From contig JAEUMZ010000044.1 of NCBI GenBank assembly GCA_016790765.1, positions 1-52,516 on the forward strand: a DNA stretch of 52,516 bases, written 5' to 3'. Below the pieces are notes generated by a model that saw nothing but the letters and a program-made list of their open reading frames with translations, searched no databases and had not been told where the DNA came from. The translations under genes and the position numbers were made by a program. This document shows, piece by piece, positions 7,856-17,152 of this stretch; position 1 is the first letter of the stretch, and the number at the start of each line of letters is the position of its first letter. The stretch is from Betaproteobacteria bacterium. GTDB taxonomy: Bacteria > Pseudomonadota > Gammaproteobacteria > Burkholderiales > Usitatibacteraceae.

Positions 7856-8970
7856 ACTTCAGGACCGGCAACGTCCTGACGCCGGGCGGCCTGGTCGCGG
7901 GGCGGCTCGAGATCGGTGAGGACGGCCGCGTGGCTGCCGTGCGCGGCGCGCCCCTCGCCGAATCGGCGGCCCGCGACGGCAGCGACCCGCTGCTGGTTCC
8001 CGGCTTCATCGACCTCCACGTGCATGGCGGCAGCGGCCGCGACATCATGGAGGGCGGCGACGCCGCGCGTGCAGTGGCGCGCTGTCACGCGGCCGGCGGG
8101 ACCACCGCCTTGCTGGCGACCACCATGACCGCGCCGCCGGAAGACATTCGCGCGGCCTTTGCTGCACTGGCACCCGTGTGCAGCGAGCGGCGCGCGAACG
8201 AGGCGCGCGTGATCGGCGTGCACCTCGAAGGTCCCTACATCAACCCGGGCAAGCTCGGCGCGCAACCAGACTTTGCCTGCCCGATCGACCTCGACGAGGT
8301 GCGGCGGTTGCATGCGCAGGCGCCGATCCGCGTCGTGACCCTGGCACCGGAGATGGACGGTCACCTGGCCGCGATCCCGGCGTTGCGAGACCTTGGCATC
8401 CGGGTGCAACTCGGGCACAGCCTCGCCGGCTACGAGGACGGGGTCAAGGCGCTCGCGCAGGGCGCGGCCGGCTTCACGCACCTGTTCAACGCCATGACCG
8501 GATTGCACCATCGCCAGCCGGGCCTCTCCGGTGCCGCTCTGGCCCACGCCGCCTATGCGGAAATCATCCCGGACCTGTTGCACGTCCATCCCGGCGCCAT
8601 CCGCGTGGCGCTGCGCGCGATCCCCGGCCTGTTCTGCGTCACCGATTCGACGGCCGCCGCGGGCATGCCGGACGGCGACTACCGCCTGGGGCGCCACACG
8701 GTCACCAAGTGCATGGGCGGCGTCCGTTTGCCCGATGGCACGCTGGCCGGTTCGACGCTGACCATGGACCAGGCATTTCGCAACCTGGTGGAGGTGCTGA
8801 ACCTCGATCTGGCCGACGCGTCGCGGCGCGTCTCGACCCACGCGGCGGATTTCCTCGGCCTCACCGACCGCGGGCGGCTGGTGCCCGGCGCCTGGGCGGA
8901 TATCGTCGTGCTCGACCGCGACCTCAAGGTGTGCGAGGTGCTGGTCGAAGGCCGGCCGGTTCGCGGTTGA
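7852..8970 (+). CDS. nagA: N-acetylglucosamine-6-phosphate deacetylase
   Basis: A 372-residue amidohydrolase that removes acetate from GlcNAc-6-phosphate to give glucosamine-6-phosphate in the cytoplasm. The metal site is visible: HxH in GFIDLHVHGG (H56, H58), Glu in GVHLEGPY (E126), His in QLGHSLAGY and in AGFTHLFNAM, and the catalytic Asp in FCVTDSTAAAG. Length fits the family. It overlaps the GntR gene at ATGA and is followed 35 bases later by the deaminase that uses its product. Since MurQ in the same operon yields GlcNAc-6-phosphate, NagA is the point where the GlcNAc and MurNAc branches meet. Confidence 0.96.
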   Translation: MNFRTGNVLTPGGLVAGRLEIGEDGRVAAVRGAPLAESAARDGSDPLLVPGFIDLHVHGGSGRDIMEGGDAARAVARCHAAGGTTALLATTMTAPPEDIRAAFAALAPVCSERRANEARVIGVHLEGPYINPGKLGAQPDFACPIDLDEVRRLHAQAPIRVVTLAPEMDGHLAAIPALRDLGIRVQLGHSLAGYEDGVKALAQGAAGFTHLFNAMTGLHHRQPGLSGAALAHAAYAEIIPDLLHVHPGAIRVALRAIPGLFCVTDSTAAAGMPDGDYRLGRHTVTKCMGGVRLPDGTLAGSTLTMDQAFRNLVEVLNLDLADASRRVSTHAADFLGLTDRGRLVPGAWADIVVLDRDLKVCEVLVEGRPVRG

Positions 8971-9005
8971 ACGGCAGTCCTTGCAACGGATCCCCGGTGA
9001 ACCCA

Positions 9006-10022
9006 ATGTCCTGCATGGCGCGCGAGGCGCGCGAGACCCCGCAGGCGATCCAGCGTCTCCTGGTCGAGGGTGCGGCCTACCGGGCATTCGGGGCCGAACT
9101 GCGGCGCCGGCCGCCGGTGTCGGTCCTGACCATCGCGCGCGGCAGTTCCGACCACGCCGCGCATTTCATGGCCTACCTCATCATGGCCCGGCTCGGCCGG
9201 TTGGTGACGTCGCTGCCGATGTCGCTGGTCACGCTCTACCAGTCGAACATCGAGGCGCGCGGGTTGCTGGCGCTGGCCTTTTCGCAGTCCGGCCAGAGCC
9301 CCGACCTGGTGGGACCGATGCAGTATTTCTACAGGGGCGGCGCTTTGACGGCCGCCTTTGTCAACGATGCGGCCTCGCCGTTGGCGAACGCTGCCGGGCA
9401 CGTGTTCCCGCTGCACGCCGGCGAGGAAACCAGCGTGGCGGCCACCAAGAGTTTCGTGGCCCAGCTGGTGGCGGGTGCGCAGGTGGTCGCCGCCTGGCAG
9501 GAGGATTCGCCCTTGGCGGCGGCCCTTGGTGAACTGCCCGGCGTGCTCGACCTCGCACTGGCGACCGACTGGACGCCGGCGCTCGAAGTGCTACGCGATG
9601 CCGAGTGCATGTTCGTCATCGGCCGCGGTACCGGGCTTGCGATCGCGATGGAGGCGGCGCTCAAGTTCAAGGAGACCTGCGGCATCCAGGCCGAAGCGTT
9701 TTCCGGGGCTGAAGTCCGCCACGGGCCGATGGCGCTCATCGACCAGGGCTTCCCGCTGCTGGTGTTTGCGCCGCGCGGTCCTGCGCAGGCCGGGCTGCTG
9801 GCCATGGCCGACGAGATGCGCCTGCGCGGCGCCCGCGTACTGCTGGCTGCGCCCGCGGGCACGCCGGGGGTTGAGTTGCCGCTCATTCCGGCCGGCGCGA
9901 TCGACCTCGACCCGATCCCGGCTATCCTCAGCTTTTACCTCATGGTCGAGGCCCTGTCGCGCGCGCGCGGCCACGATCCGGACCGGCCGCGCCACTTGTC
10001 GAAAGTGACGCGGACGCGATGA
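9006..10022 (+). CDS. SIS-domain glucosamine-6-phosphate deaminase (NagB-II type)
   Basis: A 338-residue protein with two sugar-isomerase (SIS) domains, like the isomerase half of GlmS without the glutamine amidotransferase half. Conserved stretches are LTIARGSSDHAAHF, ALAFSQSGQSPDLV, EETSVAATKSFVAQL, FVIGRGTGLAIAMEAALKFKE and SGAEVRHGPMALI. NagB-II enzymes convert glucosamine-6-phosphate to fructose-6-phosphate and ammonia and replace the unrelated NagB-I. Its place right after nagA supports this role over an AgaS-type galactosamine function. ATG 9006 is preferred because GGTGA lies five bases upstream; a GTG at 8997 and an ATG at 9015 are also in frame. Confidence 0.9.
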   Translation: MSCMAREARETPQAIQRLLVEGAAYRAFGAELRRRPPVSVLTIARGSSDHAAHFMAYLIMARLGRLVTSLPMSLVTLYQSNIEARGLLALAFSQSGQSPDLVGPMQYFYRGGALTAAFVNDAASPLANAAGHVFPLHAGEETSVAATKSFVAQLVAGAQVVAAWQEDSPLAAALGELPGVLDLALATDWTPALEVLRDAECMFVIGRGTGLAIAMEAALKFKETCGIQAEAFSGAEVRHGPMALIDQGFPLLVFAPRGPAQAGLLAMADEMRLRGARVLLAAPAGTPGVELPLIPAGAIDLDPIPAILSFYLMVEALSRARGHDPDRPRHLSKVTRTR

Positions 10023-10065
10023 ACACGCCGGCCCACACACGCCGCAACCCTTACAGGAGACCCGC

Positions 10066-10632
10066 ATGATCCGCATCGCCATCGTCACCGGCAGTACCCG
10101 TCCCGGCCGCAAGTCGCGGGCCGTGGCGGACTGGGTGCTTGCGCTCGCCGCCGGGCGCAGCGATGCTGAGTATGTGCTGCTCGACATTGCCGACTACCAA
10201 CTGCCGCTGCTGGACGAATCATCGCCGCCGGCCAAGATGCAGTACCAGCACGAGCATACGAAACGCTGGTCGGCCGCCGTCGCGGGCTTTGACGGTTTCG
10301 TGTTCGTCACGCCCGAGTACAACCACGGGCCATCGGCGGCGCTGAAAAACGCCCTCGACTTCCTCTACCGCGAGTGGAACCACAAGGCCGCCGGCTTCGT
10401 GAGCTACGGCAGCGCGGGCGGCGTGCGCGCGGTCGAGCAGTTGCGTCTGGTCATGGGCGAGATCTCGGTGGCCGACGTGCGCGCCCAGGTGGTGTTGACC
10501 CTGGCGGACGATTTCGAGAACTACGCGGTGTTCAAGCCGCGTGCGCACCACGAAAAATCCGTCAAGGCGCTGCTGGACCAGGTGGTGGCCTGGGCGGGCG
10601 CGCTCCAACCGCTGCGCATTCCAGGCGCGTGA
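10066..10632 (+). CDS. NADPH-dependent FMN reductase family protein
   Basis: A 188-residue flavodoxin-fold oxidoreductase with the FMN phosphate loop IVTGSTRPGRKS at the N-terminus, the family motif TPEYNHGPSAALKNALDFL and FVSYGSAGGVRAVEQLR. Such proteins reduce FMN, quinones or azo compounds with NAD(P)H. A good SD (AGGAG) precedes the ATG. It sits between the deaminase and murQ genes without an obvious step in amino-sugar catabolism, so its role in this operon is unknown. Its stop overlaps a possible GTG start for murQ. Confidence 0.9.
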   Translation: MIRIAIVTGSTRPGRKSRAVADWVLALAAGRSDAEYVLLDIADYQLPLLDESSPPAKMQYQHEHTKRWSAAVAGFDGFVFVTPEYNHGPSAALKNALDFLYREWNHKAAGFVSYGSAGGVRAVEQLRLVMGEISVADVRAQVVLTLADDFENYAVFKPRAHHEKSVKALLDQVVAWAGALQPLRIPGA

Positions 10633-10649
10633 GTCCGGGTCCGCACGCC

Positions 10650-11531
10650 ATGTCGCTCACCGAATCCCCCAGCACCGAGCACACCGACCTCGATCGCTAC
10701 GACGCACGGCGCCTGGTCGAGGCGATGATCGCCGACCAGGCGCGAGCGGCGACCGCCGTGGCGGCCGCGGCCGCCGACATTGCGCGTGCCGTCGAGGCCG
10801 CGCGCCCGCGCATCGAGGCCGGCGGGCGGCTGGTGTACGTGGGGGCGGGCACGTCGGGACGATTGGGACTGCAGGACAGCGTCGAGCTCTACCCGACGTT
10901 TTCCTGGCCGCACGATCGCGTGGTCGCGCTGCTGGCCGGCGGGGCCGGCGCGGTCTACCAGGCGATCGAAGGCGCGGAGGACCGGCGCGAAAACGGCGGC
11001 CACGACATCCGCCACGCCAAGGTGCAGGCCAACGACGTGGTGATCGCCATCGCCGCCTCGGGCACCACGCCGTATGTGCTGGGCGCCATCGAGGCGGCGC
11101 GCGAGCGCGGGGCGCTCACCCTCGGCATCGTCAACAACGCGGGCGCGCCGGTGGCCGCCGCGGCCGACATCGGCATCACGCTCGACACCGGCCCCGAGAT
11201 CATTTCCGGCAGCACGCGCATGAAGGCCGGCACGGCGCAGAAGATCGCGCTCAATGTGTTTTCAAGCGCCTTGATGGTGCGGCTGAACAAGGTGTACGGC
11301 AATCTCATGGTGGACCTGAAGGCCACCAACGAGAAACTGCGCCGGCGCGCCGTGCGCCTGACCATGCTGGCCACCGGTTGCGACGAGGCACAGGCGACCG
11401 AGACGCTGGCGCGCTGCGACAACCAGGTGAAGACCGCCATTGTCGCCATCCGGGCCGGGGTCGACGTTGCCGATGCGCGCGCCCGCCTCGATGCGGTGAA
11501 CGGCAGCGTGCGCGCGGCCCTGGGCACCTGA
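10650..11531 (+). CDS. murQ: N-acetylmuramic acid 6-phosphate etherase
   Basis: A 293-residue SIS-domain lyase that splits the lactyl ether of MurNAc-6-phosphate to give GlcNAc-6-phosphate and D-lactate, a dedicated step of cell-wall recycling. The signature LVYVGAGTSGRLGLQDSVEL contains the catalytic Glu (E79); EGAEDR, AIAASGTTPYVLGAIEAA and ISGSTRMKAGTAQKIALN also match. The C-terminal half shows the usual three-helix region with NLMVDLKATNEKLRRRAVR. The product feeds NagA in the same operon. The ATG at 10650 gives the usual length; an in-frame GTG at 10629, overlapping the previous stop, would add seven residues. No dedicated MurNAc kinase or PTS is visible. Confidence 0.95.
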   Translation: MSLTESPSTEHTDLDRYDARRLVEAMIADQARAATAVAAAAADIARAVEAARPRIEAGGRLVYVGAGTSGRLGLQDSVELYPTFSWPHDRVVALLAGGAGAVYQAIEGAEDRRENGGHDIRHAKVQANDVVIAIAASGTTPYVLGAIEAARERGALTLGIVNNAGAPVAAAADIGITLDTGPEIISGSTRMKAGTAQKIALNVFSSALMVRLNKVYGNLMVDLKATNEKLRRRAVRLTMLATGCDEAQATETLARCDNQVKTAIVAIRAGVDVADARARLDAVNGSVRAALGT

Positions 11532-11544
11532 CGCGGTGGCGCCC

Positions 11545-12885
11545 ATGAGCCTCTCCGACACCGCGCTGGTCCTGGCGCTGCTGATCGTGCTCAACGCCTT
11601 CCTTGCGTTGTCGGAGCTCTCCATCGCCAGCGCCAAGCGCATCAAGCTCACGCAACTGCGCGACGCGGGCAACAAGGGTGCTGCAGTGGCATTGCACTTG
11701 AAGGACAATCCCAACAGCTTCCTGGGCGTCGTGCAGATCGGCCTGAACGTCGTCGGCATCCTGGCCGGCGTGTTCGGCGAGGCGGCGCTGAATGCGCGCT
11801 TCGCCGTGTTGCTGGGCCAGGCCGGCGTGTCCGAAGGCTGGCTGCGCGAGACGCTGTCGCTCACGCTGGCGGTCGGGGTGATCACCGCTTTTTTCCTCTT
11901 GCTGGGGGACCTGTTGCCGAAACGCATTGCCATCCATGCGCCGGAGAAACTGGCCTGTGCACTCGCGCCGCTGGTGCTGGCGCTGCAGAAGCCGTTCGCC
12001 CCCTTGCTGTGGTTCTTCGGCAAGCTGGTCGATGCGATCCTCACCTTTTTCAACATCCGCAACACCGGCGAGGAGGCCGTGACGGCCGGCGACATCCACG
12101 CCATCGTCGAGGCTGGCGCGCGCGCCGGTGCGGTGGACCGCGACGAACGGCACTTGATCCGCAACGTGCTCTCGCTGACCGAGCGGGCCATCACCAGCGC
12201 GATGACGCCGCGCGCATCCATCGTGTCCATCGACATCGGCGACGACGAGGAGACCATCAAGACCGTGCTGGCCGAGGCGCCGAAGGCGCGCTTCGTCGTC
12301 ACGCACGGCGACATCGACCACCCGGTGGGGTACATCGATGCGGCCGACCTGCTGGCGCGCCTGATCCACAACCAGTCGCTCAGGCTGCAGCGCGAGGAAC
12401 TGAAGGCCTGGGGCATGAAGGACCTGTTGATGATGCCCGACACCATCACCGTCCTCGACGTGCTGGACCGTTTTCGCAATGTCGGTGAAGACATCGCGCT
12501 GGTGGCCAACGAGTATGGCGTGGTGGTGGGCCTGATCACCCTGAATGACGTCATGGCGGCCATCATGGGCCGCATTGCCGAGGAAGTGGCGGGCGAGAAG
12601 AGCATCGTCAGGATGACCGACCGCGAGAACGCCTGGCTGATCGACGGCATGGCCGCGATCGCGGACGTGAAGGAATTGTTCGGCTGGGCCAGGTTGCCGG
12701 GCGAGGAAAACTACGAAACCATCAGCGGATTCCTCATGTCGCTCATCAAGAAGTGGCCGCGCAAGGCCGACGTCATTGCATACCAAGGCGTGAAGTTCGT
12801 CATTGTCGATACCGAAGGCTCGCGCATCGACCAGGTCCTGGCCACGCTGGAAGGCCACCCCGGGGTTGAAAGGCCGCATCCATGA
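11545..12885 (+). CDS. CorC/HlyC family membrane protein (CNNM-CBS-CorC_HlyC)
   Basis: A 446-residue protein. It has an N-terminal DUF21/CNNM membrane domain (about residues 1-190; LVLALLIVLNAFLALSELSI and GVVQIGLNVVGILAGVFGEA), a CBS pair (about 215-345; MTPRASIVSID, VVTHGDIDHPVGYIDAADL, ALVANEYGVVVGLITLNDV) and a C-terminal CorC_HlyC transporter-associated domain (about 360-440). Family members are linked to divalent-cation (Mg or Co) efflux and were once annotated as hemolysins. It is packed between murQ and the AmpG-like gene and overlaps the latter by four bases, so it is co-transcribed with salvage genes. Why a cation protein belongs here is not clear. Confidence 0.88.
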   Translation: MSLSDTALVLALLIVLNAFLALSELSIASAKRIKLTQLRDAGNKGAAVALHLKDNPNSFLGVVQIGLNVVGILAGVFGEAALNARFAVLLGQAGVSEGWLRETLSLTLAVGVITAFFLLLGDLLPKRIAIHAPEKLACALAPLVLALQKPFAPLLWFFGKLVDAILTFFNIRNTGEEAVTAGDIHAIVEAGARAGAVDRDERHLIRNVLSLTERAITSAMTPRASIVSIDIGDDEETIKTVLAEAPKARFVVTHGDIDHPVGYIDAADLLARLIHNQSLRLQREELKAWGMKDLLMMPDTITVLDVLDRFRNVGEDIALVANEYGVVVGLITLNDVMAAIMGRIAEEVAGEKSIVRMTDRENAWLIDGMAAIADVKELFGWARLPGEENYETISGFLMSLIKKWPRKADVIAYQGVKFVIVDTEGSRIDQVLATLEGHPGVERPHP

Positions 12886-14177
12886 GCACTCCGCCGCCGT
12901 CCGCCGCGCCACCACCGGATCGCAACCCCTGGGCCTGGATCCCGACGCTGTACTTCGCGCAGGGCATGCCGTACGTGATGGTGATGAGCGTGTCGGTCAT
13001 CATGTACAAGAACCTGGGCGTGTCCAACGCCGACATCGCGCTGTACACCAGTTGGCTGTACCTGCCGTGGGTGATCAAGCCGCTGTGGTCGCCGCTGATC
13101 GACCTGTTCAAGACCAAGCGGCTGTGGGTGGTGGCGACGCAGTTCGTGGTCGGCGTCACCCTGGCCCTGGTGGCCTTCACGCTGCCCACCGAGTTCTTTT
13201 TCCAAATGACGCTGGCGATGCTGTGGCTGATGGCGTTCGCCTCCGCCACCCACGACATCGCCGCCGACGGCTTCTACATGCTGGCGCTGCCCACCCACCT
13301 GCAGGCGGCATTCGTCGGCGTGCGGAGCACCTTCTACCGCATCGCCAACATTGCCGGGCAGGGTGCGCTGGTGTACTTCGCCGGCCAGTTGATGGAATCG
13401 AACATGGATGCCAAGGCGGCGTGGCAGATCGTGCTCATCGCGCTCGCCGTGCTGTTCGCGGTGCTGTTCGCGTATCACGCGTGGGTGTTGCCGAGGCCGG
13501 CCAGCGATGCGCCGACGCTCAAGGGCGAGAGTGTTTCCGAGGGGTTCGTCGAGACGCTGACCTCGTTTTTCCAGCGCAAGGACATCGTGGTGATCCTGTC
13601 CTTCCTGCTGCTCTATCGCCTGGGCGAGGCGCAAGCACTGAAACTGGTGGCGCCGTTCCTGCTCGATGCGACCGCCAAGGGGGGATTGGGCCTGACCACC
13701 AAGGATGTCGGCATCGCCTATGGCACCATCGGCGTGGCCGCACTGACGGTGGGCGGCATCCTGGGCGGTGTGGCGATCTCCATGGGCGGATTGAAGCGGT
13801 GGATCTGGCCGATGCTCATCGCCTGCCATGTCCCCAACTTCGCATTCGTATTCCTGGCCTATGTGCAACCCTCGAGCCTGGCGGTGATTTCCACCGCCAT
13901 TGCCATCGAGCAGTTCGGTTACGGTTTTGGCTTCGCGGCATTCCTGATGGTGATGATCATGGTCGCCGACGGCCCGCACAAGACCGCGCACTACGCCCTG
14001 TGCACCGGCTTCATGGCCCTGGGCATGATGCTGCCCGGCATGATCAGCGGCAAGGTCCAGGAGTTCCTCGGCTACCAACACTTCTTCATCTGGGTGCTGG
14101 TGTGCTGCCTGCCCTCGGTGGTGGCGACCTGGTTCGTGAAGATCGATCCGGGGTTCGGCAAGAAGGCGCAATCGTGA
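12882..14177 (+). CDS. AmpG-like muropeptide MFS permease
   Basis: A 431-residue major-facilitator transporter with about twelve hydrophobic segments. AmpG-type features are the N-terminal YFAQGMPYVMVMSVSVIMYKN, LPWVIKPLWSPLIDLF after the second helix, and SATHDIAADGFYML. AmpG imports GlcNAc-anhydroMurNAc and its peptides across the inner membrane with proton coupling. The identification is supported by the neighbours: MurQ, NagA and NagB-II inside the cell, DigH- and AmiD-like lipoproteins outside. It overlaps the CorC-like gene at ATGA. A siderophore-type or other MFS substrate cannot be ruled out, and the nagZ expected to process anhydro-muropeptides is not in the window. Confidence 0.85.
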   Translation: MSTPPPSAAPPPDRNPWAWIPTLYFAQGMPYVMVMSVSVIMYKNLGVSNADIALYTSWLYLPWVIKPLWSPLIDLFKTKRLWVVATQFVVGVTLALVAFTLPTEFFFQMTLAMLWLMAFASATHDIAADGFYMLALPTHLQAAFVGVRSTFYRIANIAGQGALVYFAGQLMESNMDAKAAWQIVLIALAVLFAVLFAYHAWVLPRPASDAPTLKGESVSEGFVETLTSFFQRKDIVVILSFLLLYRLGEAQALKLVAPFLLDATAKGGLGLTTKDVGIAYGTIGVAALTVGGILGGVAISMGGLKRWIWPMLIACHVPNFAFVFLAYVQPSSLAVISTAIAIEQFGYGFGFAAFLMVMIMVADGPHKTAHYALCTGFMALGMMLPGMISGKVQEFLGYQHFFIWVLVCCLPSVVATWFVKIDPGFGKKAQS

Positions 14178-14187
14178 CGGACTTACA

Positions 14188-14315
14188 TCCGCCGATGAAC
14201 GCCGGTGTTGCGCCGATGGACGCCGATAAAGTCAAAATCGATTTTGCGCATGGTTTCATCGGCGTTCATCGGCGTGCTTCTATCGGCGTGCTTCTATCGG
14301 CGTCCATCGGCGGAC
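14188..14315. repeat. Decamer-based inverted repeat, copy A
   Basis: Between the AmpG-like and NagX-like genes. The left arm carries GATGAACGCC and GATGGACGCC units; the right arm carries the reverse complement ATCGGCGTTC and ATCGGCGTCC units plus two direct ATCGGCGTGCTTCT 14-mers (about 14282-14309). The arms could form a long, imperfect stem around a short centre at about 14230-14250. Related copies lie at 33317-33457 and 41043-41187. Confidence 0.7.
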
Positions 14316-14340
14316 GCGTCTTTGACGTTTTCTTCTAGCG

Positions 14341-15480
14341 ATGAGCGACAATCGACTCGTTTCCCTCGACGCCTTCCGCGGCTTCACCATCGCGTCGATG
14401 GTGCTGGTGAACAACCCGGGGGATTGGGGTCACCTGTATCGCCAGCTCGGCCATGCGGAATGGCACGGCTGGACCTTCACCGACTGGGTGTTTCCGTTCT
14501 TCCTGTTCATCGTCGGCGTGGCGATGACGTTCTCCCTGGCGCGCAGGCAGGGGCAGGTTCAAGAACGCTGGCCATTGGTGTTGAGCCTCTGGAGGCGCGC
14601 AGCGATCATCATCGGCATCGGCTTGATGTTGAACCTCATCCCGAATTTCGATTTCGCGACCGTGCGCATTCCCGGCGTGTTGCAGCGCATCGGGCTATGC
14701 ATCGTCGTTGCCGCGCCGATCGTGGTGTACGCCGGGTGGCGTGCGCAGGGCGCGTGGATTGTGGTGTGCTTCGCGGTGTATTCGGTCCTCATGCTGGCCG
14801 TCCCGGTGCCCGGGCCGGATGGCGTGGTGGCGGCGGGCGCGCTGGAACCGGGTCGCGATGCCGGCGCGTACATCGACCGCCTGCTGCTGTCGGGCCACTT
14901 GTGGGCGCGGTCGAAGACCTGGGATCCGGAAGGGCTGGTGTGCACGTTGCCGGCGGTGGCCACGCTGCTGTTCGGCGTGCTCACCGGCCACGGGCTGGCG
15001 GCGAAGATGGATGCGGCGGCCAAGACCGTCTGGATGCTGCTCGCGGGATTGCTGTGCCTGTGGATCGGGGCCATGCTCGACGCCGTGTTCATGCCGATCA
15101 ACAAAAGCCTGTGGACACCGAGCTACGCGATCTTCATGACCGGCTGGGCCCTGGTGGTGTTCGCCGCGTTTTACTGGCTGATGGACGCGGTGGAGGACGA
15201 TGCGATCCGCGCGCGAAGCCGCGCCTGGCTCCAGCCGATGACGATCTATGGCATGAATGCGTTGTTCATCTTTGCGTTCAGCGGCCTGGTGGCCAAGATG
15301 ATGGCCTTCATCAAGGTCGGTGAACCGGCGCAATCCCTCAAGGCGCTCGCCTATGCCCCGATCAAGGCGCTGCCGCTGGCGCCGGTGAACGCATCGCTGG
15401 TGTTCGCGATCCTGTTCAACCTGGCGATGTTTGCGGTGGCGTGGTTCATGTGGAAGAAGAAATGGTTTGTCAAAGTCTGA
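14341..15480 (+). CDS. NagX-like transmembrane acyltransferase (heparan-alpha-glucosaminide N-acetyltransferase family)
   Basis: A 379-residue polytopic membrane protein of the DUF5009/DUF1624 type. It has the family N-terminus RLVSLDAFRGFTIASMVLVN, then WHGWTFTDWVFPFFLFIVGVAM and IPGVLQRIGLCIVV. The human relative acetylates glucosamine ends across the lysosomal membrane. Bacterial NagX genes recur in predicted GlcNAc regulons but the reaction is unproven. Its position between the AmpG-like permease and the DigH-like hydrolase supports an amino-sugar role, for instance acetylating free glucosamine ends. No good SD is seen; a repeat element ends about 25 bases before the ATG. It is followed after 7 bases by the next gene. 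Confidence 0.85.
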   Translation: MSDNRLVSLDAFRGFTIASMVLVNNPGDWGHLYRQLGHAEWHGWTFTDWVFPFFLFIVGVAMTFSLARRQGQVQERWPLVLSLWRRAAIIIGIGLMLNLIPNFDFATVRIPGVLQRIGLCIVVAAPIVVYAGWRAQGAWIVVCFAVYSVLMLAVPVPGPDGVVAAGALEPGRDAGAYIDRLLLSGHLWARSKTWDPEGLVCTLPAVATLLFGVLTGHGLAAKMDAAAKTVWMLLAGLLCLWIGAMLDAVFMPINKSLWTPSYAIFMTGWALVVFAAFYWLMDAVEDDAIRARSRAWLQPMTIYGMNALFIFAFSGLVAKMMAFIKVGEPAQSLKALAYAPIKALPLAPVNASLVFAILFNLAMFAVAWFMWKKKWFVKV

Positions 15481-15487
15481 GGGTGTG

Positions 15488-17152
15488 ATGGCTTCATCGG
15501 CAAAGTCTAGCAGGGACAAGGGGTTTGAGGCGTTTTCGGCTGGGAAGGCTCGCCAGTGTTTGGGTTTGGCATTGACATCCCTTGTGCTGGTGCTCGGCTC
15601 CTGCACCAGCGTGCCCACCGCGCCGCGCGACCCGGGAACCGCAGACTTCCCGGGGGTCGACATGCCGCCGCCGGCGCCGCGCGAGTTTCGCGCCGCCTGG
15701 GTGGCCACCGTGGCCAACATCGACTGGCCCAGCAAGCGCGCCACCACCACGGAGGCGCAGAAGGCGGAGGCCATCCAGATCATCGAGACCGCGCGCGCCC
15801 TCGGCCTCAACGCGCTGATCTTCCAGGTGCGCCCGGCGGCGGACGCGCTGTATGCCTCGGCCATCGAGCCGTGGTCGGAGTACCTGACCGGGGAACAGGG
15901 CAAGCTGCCCGACCCGTACTACGACCCGCTGCAGTTCTGGATCGAGGAATCCCACAAGCGCGGCCTGGAGCTGCATGCCTGGTTCAACCCGTACCGAGCG
16001 CGGCACACCTCGGCTAAGTCGAGGAACGCGCCGAACCACATCGCCAACACACACCCCGGCGTGGTGAAGAACTACGGCACCTTCCAGTGGATGGACCCGG
16101 GCGAGCCGTTCGCTGCGCAGCGCACGCTGGAGGTGATCCTCGACGTGGTGCGCCGCTACGACATCGACGGCGCGCACATCGACGACTACTTTTATCCCTA
16201 CCCGGTCAACGTGCCGGGATCCATGCCGCCGGTGGAAGTGGATTTTCCGGACGAGCGGCCGTGGACCGAATTCGTCTCGCTCGGCGGCGTGCCGGACCGC
16301 GCAGCGTGGCGGCGCAACAACGTGAATCGTTTGGTCGAGGCGATCTACGCCGGCATCAAGAAGGAAAAACCCTGGGTGCGTTTCGGTGTGAGTCCATTCG
16401 GCCTGGGAAAGCCGGAAAGACGCCCGCCGGACATCAGGGGCTTCAGCCAATACGACAAGCTGTACGCGGACGTGGAACTGTGGCTGCAGAAGGGCTGGAT
16501 GGACTACCTCGCGCCGCAGCTGTACTGGCCGATCGCGCAGAAGGAACAGGCCTACGAGGTGCTGCTCGACTACTGGCACCGCGAAAACACCGCCGGGCGG
16601 CATGTGTTCCCGGGCCTGTTCACCAGCCGCATCACGAATCCTGCGGACGCCGCCGAGCGCACCTGGATGCCGCAGGAGATTTCGGACCAGATCGCGCTCA
16701 CGCGCCTTCGCAAGGTGCCGCAGGGGCACATCCACTTCTCGGCGATTGCGTTGAAGGAGAACCGGCGCGGGATCAACGAGGTGTTGAAGGCGGAGCGCTA
16801 CAACAGCGATGTGGTGCCGCCCGCGGCGCCGTGGTTGTCCACCGTCCGGCCGGTCGTGCCGACAGTGTCCTTCAATGCGGCGGGTGGACGCGAAAGCGTG
16901 CGCATGGACGTGACGGCGCCGTTGCCGGCGCGCCTGGGTCTATGGTTGAAGCAGGATGATGCCTGGACGTTTTTCGCCTTCCCCGTGGAAGCGGGTGACG
17001 GGAAGCCGCACGCGTATTCGCATGAAGTGGTGCCGCCCCCCGGCCCGAAAGGCGGCCGCCTGCAAGCGGCGGTGGCCTCCGCGTTCGATCGATACGGCAC
17101 CGAAAGCCTGCGCGTGCCGGTCGAGATTCCGCGCACCGGGGGATCGCGATGA
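15488..17152 (+). CDS. DigH-like glycosyl hydrolase-like 10 (GHL10) lipoprotein
   Basis: A 554-residue outer-membrane-type lipoprotein. The signal ends in the lipobox LGSC (Cys about residue 37), followed by a GHL10 (DUF187) domain starting at PREFRAAWVATVANIDWP. Further conserved stretches are LIFQVRPAADALY, LHAWFNPYRA, YDIDGAHIDDYFYPYPV (acidic residues near the expected active site), RFGVSPFG and WMDYLAPQLYWPI. E. coli DigH (YddW) of this family cleaves glycan strands stripped of peptides. An AmiD-like amidase encoded two genes later would supply such denuded strands. The C-terminal 120 residues look like a small beta-rich module. The ATG at 15488 gives a clean lipoprotein signal; it overlaps the kinase gene at ATGA. 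Confidence 0.88.
   Translation: MASSAKSSRDKGFEAFSAGKARQCLGLALTSLVLVLGSCTSVPTAPRDPGTADFPGVDMPPPAPREFRAAWVATVANIDWPSKRATTTEAQKAEAIQIIETARALGLNALIFQVRPAADALYASAIEPWSEYLTGEQGKLPDPYYDPLQFWIEESHKRGLELHAWFNPYRARHTSAKSRNAPNHIANTHPGVVKNYGTFQWMDPGEPFAAQRTLEVILDVVRRYDIDGAHIDDYFYPYPVNVPGSMPPVEVDFPDERPWTEFVSLGGVPDRAAWRRNNVNRLVEAIYAGIKKEKPWVRFGVSPFGLGKPERRPPDIRGFSQYDKLYADVELWLQKGWMDYLAPQLYWPIAQKEQAYEVLLDYWHRENTAGRHVFPGLFTSRITNPADAAERTWMPQEISDQIALTRLRKVPQGHIHFSAIALKENRRGINEVLKAERYNSDVVPPAAPWLSTVRPVVPTVSFNAAGGRESVRMDVTAPLPARLGLWLKQDDAWTFFAFPVEAGDGKPHAYSHEVVPPPGPKGGRLQAAVASAFDRYGTESLRVPVEIPRTGGSR

Noticed and set aside
11262..12915. Open frames of 462 and 536 codons on the minus strand
   Set aside because: They are antisense to murQ and the CorC-like gene and have shadow composition (Ser/Ala-rich or Arg/His-rich).
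14178..14340. Small coding gene between the AmpG-like and NagX-like genes
   Set aside because: The open frames here read through the decamer repeat and continue into the NagX-like gene in the wrong frame; no SD or protein features support them.
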